Below are positions 7,088 through 9,871 of a stretch of 9,871 nucleotides of DNA, piece by piece. Position 1 is the first letter of the stretch; every line of letters starts with the position of its first letter. The translations under genes were made by a program, and so were the position numbers. The notes under the pieces are model-generated. The model saw only the letters and a program-made list of their open reading frames with translations, made no database searches and was not told where the DNA came from. The stretch comes from Prevotellaceae bacterium (GTDB lineage: Bacteria > Bacteroidota > Bacteroidia > Bacteroidales > UBA932): the NCBI GenBank assembly GCA_031278135.1, contig JAITKY010000146.1:1-9871 (forward strand), in the 5' to 3' direction.

Positions 7088-8223
7088 ACAGTGTCACATT
7101 TATTTTGATTTTGTAATTCTTCATGTTCGTTTGCTTCGGCGATTCTGCTCGTTGCGAGAATCATACCGAAAGCGATGCATGTGACTAATATTGAAGACCC
7201 TCCGGTACTTATTAATGGCAAATTCTGTCCTGTTATTGGAAATCCGCCCACAGATACGCCTATATGTATGAATGTCTGCGAAATAATTAACAAAAGTAAT
7301 CCCGCCATCAACAATGAAGTGAATGGTCGGGTACATTTTTTCAATACTTTTAAAACCCTGTAAAACAGCATAAGATAAACTATAATCACAAATATTCCGC
7401 CCATCATGCCGTATTCTTCGATAATCATTGCGAAAATAAAGTCGTTATGAGCCTCCGACAGTGTTTTACGATAAAAACTTTTCCCCGGCGCAAACTGGAA
7501 CAGTCCGCCCGAAACAACTGCATATTGCGCTGTTTTGGCTTGCTCATAGTTGTTTTTCGACGAACTGAAAGCGCTTACCCACCATGTGCTTACTCTGTTT
7601 GACGCTGTTTCTTTGCGTCCAATATCTTTGATAAAAAAAAGATAAACGGCCATTAGTACAAAAAAAGACATAGCGCTGATAGTCCGGTACCTAATCTTTG
7701 TAGATCCCATGAATACCATCACCATCGAAACACCGCCGATGATCGCTGCTGTCGATGTATGTCCGAAAATAATTAGACCGCATACCAGAAATATAGGAAA
7801 AAGCGCCAGCAATATAAATTTTTTGATACTCCCGCCGAAACCATCACTTATAACTTTTGCTAAATAGACCACCATGAAAACTTTGGCAAAATCCGAAGGC
7901 TGAAAACTGCGACTAAAAAGCCAGCGTTTTTCTCCTTCTCCCTGTATAACAAGTACTAATATCAAGCAGACGACAATGAAAAACAAAATTATGGGAATGA
8001 CTATTTTATACCATTGTATCGCCATTTTGTGCATTAGGTAAATAACTACAAATCCTGAACATAAGAAAAATATATGCCTCGAAATCGGTCCTATCAAATT
8101 TCCTGATCTTATCGTTAGCCTGTATGTACTTGAATAAACAGATATTATCGATACAAAGGCAAGTATGCCAAGTAAAATCCAGATTTTTCTGTCTCCTTCG
8201 AATTTAAATGATAAATGTTTCAT
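7084..8223 (-). CDS. ftsW: FtsW, SEDS-family peptidoglycan glycosyltransferase
   Basis: FtsW polymerises lipid II into glycan strands at the division septum, working with a class B penicillin-binding protein. The 379-residue protein is almost wholly hydrophobic, with about ten membrane segments. SEDS motifs in order are GEKRWL (97-102), QPSDFAKV (108-115), SGGLFQFAPGKS (238-249), EAHNDFIFAMIIEEYG (257-272) and GQNLPLISTGGSS (332-344). Asp261 in the HNDF motif corresponds to the catalytic aspartate of the family. The motif often read as NLSTA or DLGTA is HTSTA here (155-159), a mild variant. RodA is the main alternative; adjacency to murC favours FtsW. The start is ATG, about 60 bases downstream of the predicted transcription start, and the stop overlaps murC by four bases. 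murD, normally upstream, is absent. Confidence 0.93.
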   Translation of the reverse strand: MKHLSFKFEGDRKIWILLGILAFVSIISVYSSTYRLTIRSGNLIGPISRHIFFLCSGFVVIYLMHKMAIQWYKIVIPIILFFIVVCLILVLVIQGEGEKRWLFSRSFQPSDFAKVFMVVYLAKVISDGFGGSIKKFILLALFPIFLVCGLIIFGHTSTAAIIGGVSMVMVFMGSTKIRYRTISAMSFFVLMAVYLFFIKDIGRKETASNRVSTWWVSAFSSSKNNYEQAKTAQYAVVSGGLFQFAPGKSFYRKTLSEAHNDFIFAMIIEEYGMMGGIFVIIVYLMLFYRVLKVLKKCTRPFTSLLMAGLLLLIISQTFIHIGVSVGGFPITGQNLPLISTGGSSILVTCIAFGMILATSRIAEANEHEELQNQNKCDTV

Positions 8224-8442
8224 ATTACTATCTTTATCGCTGCCTTAACCTTAACTGTATTATACATCTTTTAATACCAAAATTCGCCGGCAAAAGTACA
8301 TGAAAATTTTAGATTTCCAAAAGCGTGAGATAAAAATCAAGACCACATTGTCACAATGGAAATTCTTAAATCTATCTTTAAAACACTTCAAGAATTGACA
8401 AAAAAACGAAAAATATCAACTCATATAAAAATCAGTAATACT
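8224..8442. other. Intergenic region between the propeller lipoprotein gene and ftsW
   Basis: These 219 AT-rich bases contain the ftsW promoter-like site and two weak inverted repeats: AATTCTT (8361-8367) with AAGAATT (8390-8396), and CATTG-TCA-CAATG (8346-8358). Read on the minus strand, the second is followed within about 15 bases by a T-rich stretch, so it could be a poor terminator for the lipoprotein gene, but five base pairs with no GC-rich stem are too few to call it. No small gene was recognised. Confidence 0.55.
8291..8321 (-). promoter_or_regulatory. Bacteroidetes-type promoter for ftsW-murC-comEC
   Basis: On the minus strand TACTTTTG (8291-8298) fits TAnnTTTG exactly and TTTG (8318-8321) lies 19 bases upstream. 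Transcription would start near 8284 and leave a leader of about 60 bases before the ftsW ATG at 8223. It is the only exact match I found in the gap. It implies that ftsW heads its own transcription unit here, in line with the absence of murD upstream. Pattern match only. Confidence 0.65.
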
Positions 8443-9621
8443 TCAATCTTTAAACTCATAATGCAACAAAATTTCATTAGAATCTTCAGACAGTTCCTGT
8501 ATCTTATAATTGTTCAACAATGAAAGAGACAATTCTCCATTATTTTTCTTCTCGATAAAAGAGCTCATAATACACGAATTTATAGAGAGATATATCCCTT
8601 TTTGATCTGCGAAAACAAATGTGGGGAAAGTCCGGACTGGTTCACTGTATGTTAAATCATCAAAAAAATTAACAAATTTGGCGGTTTTATTTTTTGTGTC
8701 GTATAATACCGTATGTCCACCTCCTCGAAGAAATTGGAGCAATATAAAATCAGAAAATTCAAGATAAGTAAACAGATTGAAATATTTTTTTAGTGAAGAC
8801 ATTTTCTGGTAAAGATCGTTGATATTAGTGTTTTCAATATCCTTTTTTGTAACCATATTTCTGCTTGCAAGCGTCAAAAACGGCATAATCATATTTTCCG
8901 TTACAGACATTACTGTATCCATACAAAACGTGTGAAACTTCATATTTCCAGAGGACTGCAGGAAAGGACTTTTACCATTATTTGATGGAAAATCTATTTC
9001 TTTATTATATTCGGCATAATTAAACCATGCCTCTTTAGTTTTACCTGTGTTTGCATCTATCCTGTGCAGTAAGAATCCATTTTCATGGTCGCGAAAATCA
9101 CCACCGTTAGTGTACAATTCTCCGTCTCTATAATGTATATGCCAATTTGTCCTGTTGTTATTCAATTTCACAGATTTGATGAACTCACCCGAATAAACAT
9201 TATATAAATGAATTTTTTGAGTCTGGGAATCTGATACATATATGATTTTATTTAAAGTGTCTACAGAAAAATCAGCTAAAAAAATATGCTGCCCGGGACC
9301 TCCACCAAAACTGCCTATTTTATGTAAAAAGTCTCCTTTTTTGTTGAAAACAAAAATAGATTTGGCTATTGTATTGTCAAGTATTATTATTAAATCATTC
9401 GTAATATGCAATTTATTTATAAATCCGATTAAGGAATTTGGCGTTGTTTCAAAAACAAGAGGAACTACATTTTTGAATAAATCAGAAAAATTCAAATCGC
9501 TTGCCGATTCTAAATTGTCCAAATCAATTACATGCAAGTCTGGATTATCTTTTCTTTGTATCTTATACTCTGTACAAGAAAATAAAGTGATGAGTATAAA
9601 TAAGTAAATGTAATATCCCAT
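8443..9621 (-). CDS. Six-bladed beta-propeller lipoprotein of unknown function
   Basis: The 392-residue product has a short hydrophobic N-terminus ending in the lipobox LFSC, with Cys16 as the lipidated residue, so it should be a surface or periplasmic lipoprotein. The segment FNKKGDFLHKIGSFGGGPGQ (92-111) and the following IYVSDSQTQKIHLYN (127-141) are typical NHL-like blades of the six-bladed propeller family common in Bacteroidales. Further blade-like strands follow to the C-terminus. No catalytic residues can be named, and binding of a peptide, glycan or partner protein is only a guess. The longest frame starts at a TTG at 9627; the ATG at 9621 is preferred. Base composition is about 31% GC in sampled lines, well below ftsW and the genes beyond it, which suggests accessory or transferred DNA. 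No clear promoter was found upstream. Confidence 0.8.
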   Translation of the reverse strand: MGYYIYLFILITLFSCTEYKIQRKDNPDLHVIDLDNLESASDLNFSDLFKNVVPLVFETTPNSLIGFINKLHITNDLIIILDNTIAKSIFVFNKKGDFLHKIGSFGGGPGQHIFLADFSVDTLNKIIYVSDSQTQKIHLYNVYSGEFIKSVKLNNNRTNWHIHYRDGELYTNGGDFRDHENGFLLHRIDANTGKTKEAWFNYAEYNKEIDFPSNNGKSPFLQSSGNMKFHTFCMDTVMSVTENMIMPFLTLASRNMVTKKDIENTNINDLYQKMSSLKKYFNLFTYLEFSDFILLQFLRGGGHTVLYDTKNKTAKFVNFFDDLTYSEPVRTFPTFVFADQKGIYLSINSCIMSSFIEKKNNGELSLSLLNNYKIQELSEDSNEILLHYEFKD

Positions 9622-9623
9622 AA

Positions 9624-9871
9624 TCAAAAATTGAAAAAAAAGTTGAAAATCCTTAAATCCGCACGAAAAAATTTGTAAAAACGAAAAACTTTATAATGGC
9701 TATTTTTCAAAATCCGGAGTGCAAATTCATAATCACTGATAAAAAAACATCCAAAGCCGGTCGTAAACTTTGGAAACAGCGAAGGATATTTTTCAGACCC
9801 TATACAGTTAATTGCCGAATGTTTGCGGCAATTACGTAAATCGTTAATATACAAGATTTTTCTATCATAGA
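9624..9871 (-). CDS. Doubtful partial open frame entering from the window edge
   Basis: This frame is open on the minus strand from the window edge (about 82 codons) to a TGA just two bases before the lipoprotein ATG. That tight junction would fit the 3' end of an upstream gene in the same unit. The only start-like codon inside is a TTG at 9854, so if real it is the tail of a longer gene. The translation is rich in phenylalanine, has four cysteines and matches no family I know. The last third looks like translated T-runs. It may instead be degraded or non-coding AT-rich DNA. The stretch holds no other gene I can support. Confidence 0.25.
   Translation of the reverse strand, partial: YDRKILYINDLRNCRKHSAINCIGSEKYPSLFPKFTTGFGCFFISDYEFALRILKNSHYKVFRFYKFFRADLRIFNFFFNF
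9809..9834. repeat. Perfect 9-base-pair inverted repeat (hairpin)
   Basis: TAATTGCCG (9809-9817) and CGGCAATTA (9826-9834) are exact inverted copies around an 8-base loop. Neither side is followed by a T-run in the sense of an intrinsic terminator, so the role is open: an mRNA structure, a protein-binding site, or chance. It lies inside the doubtful partial frame. Confidence 0.6.

Noticed and set aside
8346..8396. Inverted repeats as an intrinsic terminator of the lipoprotein gene
   Set aside because: The stems are 5 and 7 base pairs, AT-rich, one with a 22-base loop, and the T-rich stretch is not directly adjacent.
9622..9627. Lipoprotein start at TTG 9627
   Set aside because: An ATG lies two codons later and still gives a complete signal peptide and lipobox; ATG is preferred.
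9696..9839. Plus-strand open frame of 47 codons starting at an ATG
   Set aside because: No family likeness, no promoter-like site or ribosome binding site, and it lies antisense to another doubtful frame in AT-rich DNA.

Overview
The window reads as a chromosomal segment of a member of the Bacteroidetes, most likely order Bacteroidales. The reasons are: an N-succinylornithine-type ArgF' (the arginine-pathway variant known from Bacteroides), a C69 dipeptidase and a six-bladed beta-propeller lipoprotein of kinds common in that group, promoter-like sites of the Bacteroidetes type (TTTG about 20 bases upstream of TAnnTTTG), and no clear Shine-Dalgarno sequences. All recognisable genes lie on the minus strand, so transcription runs from high to low coordinates. 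No RNA gene, insertion sequence, CRISPR array or prophage was seen.

Region by region, in transcription order. (1) 9871-8443: an unrecognised open frame entering from the window edge, then a lipoprotein with a beta-propeller fold. This part is clearly more AT-rich than the rest (about 31% GC against about 44% in hand-counted sample lines) and looks like accessory DNA. (2) 8442-8224: an intergenic region with the promoter for the next unit. (3) 8223-3597: ftsW, murC and comEC. ftsW and murC overlap by four bases, and comEC starts 11 bases after murC. FtsW is the septal peptidoglycan glycosyltransferase and MurC adds the first amino acid to the cytoplasmic precursor. ComEC is the inner-membrane DNA-uptake channel. 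(4) 3596-3453: an intergenic region with short repeats and a second promoter. (5) 3452-12: a secreted C69 dipeptidase, argF' and rsmE, separated by 21 bases each and probably co-transcribed. They represent peptide breakdown, arginine synthesis and 16S rRNA methylation, without an obvious shared pathway.

The main departure from expectation is the cell-wall block. The division and cell wall (dcw) cluster of Bacteroidetes usually reads murD-ftsW-murG-murC-ftsQ-ftsA-ftsZ. Here murG is absent between ftsW and murC, comEC stands where ftsQ would be, and a propeller lipoprotein stands where murD would be. I see no convincing undescribed system. The best leads are this rearranged cluster and the AT-rich upstream end, whose context lies outside the window.

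For three genes (dipeptidase, comEC, propeller lipoprotein) the longest open frame begins at TTG. I moved each start to a downstream ATG, for reasons given in the entries.
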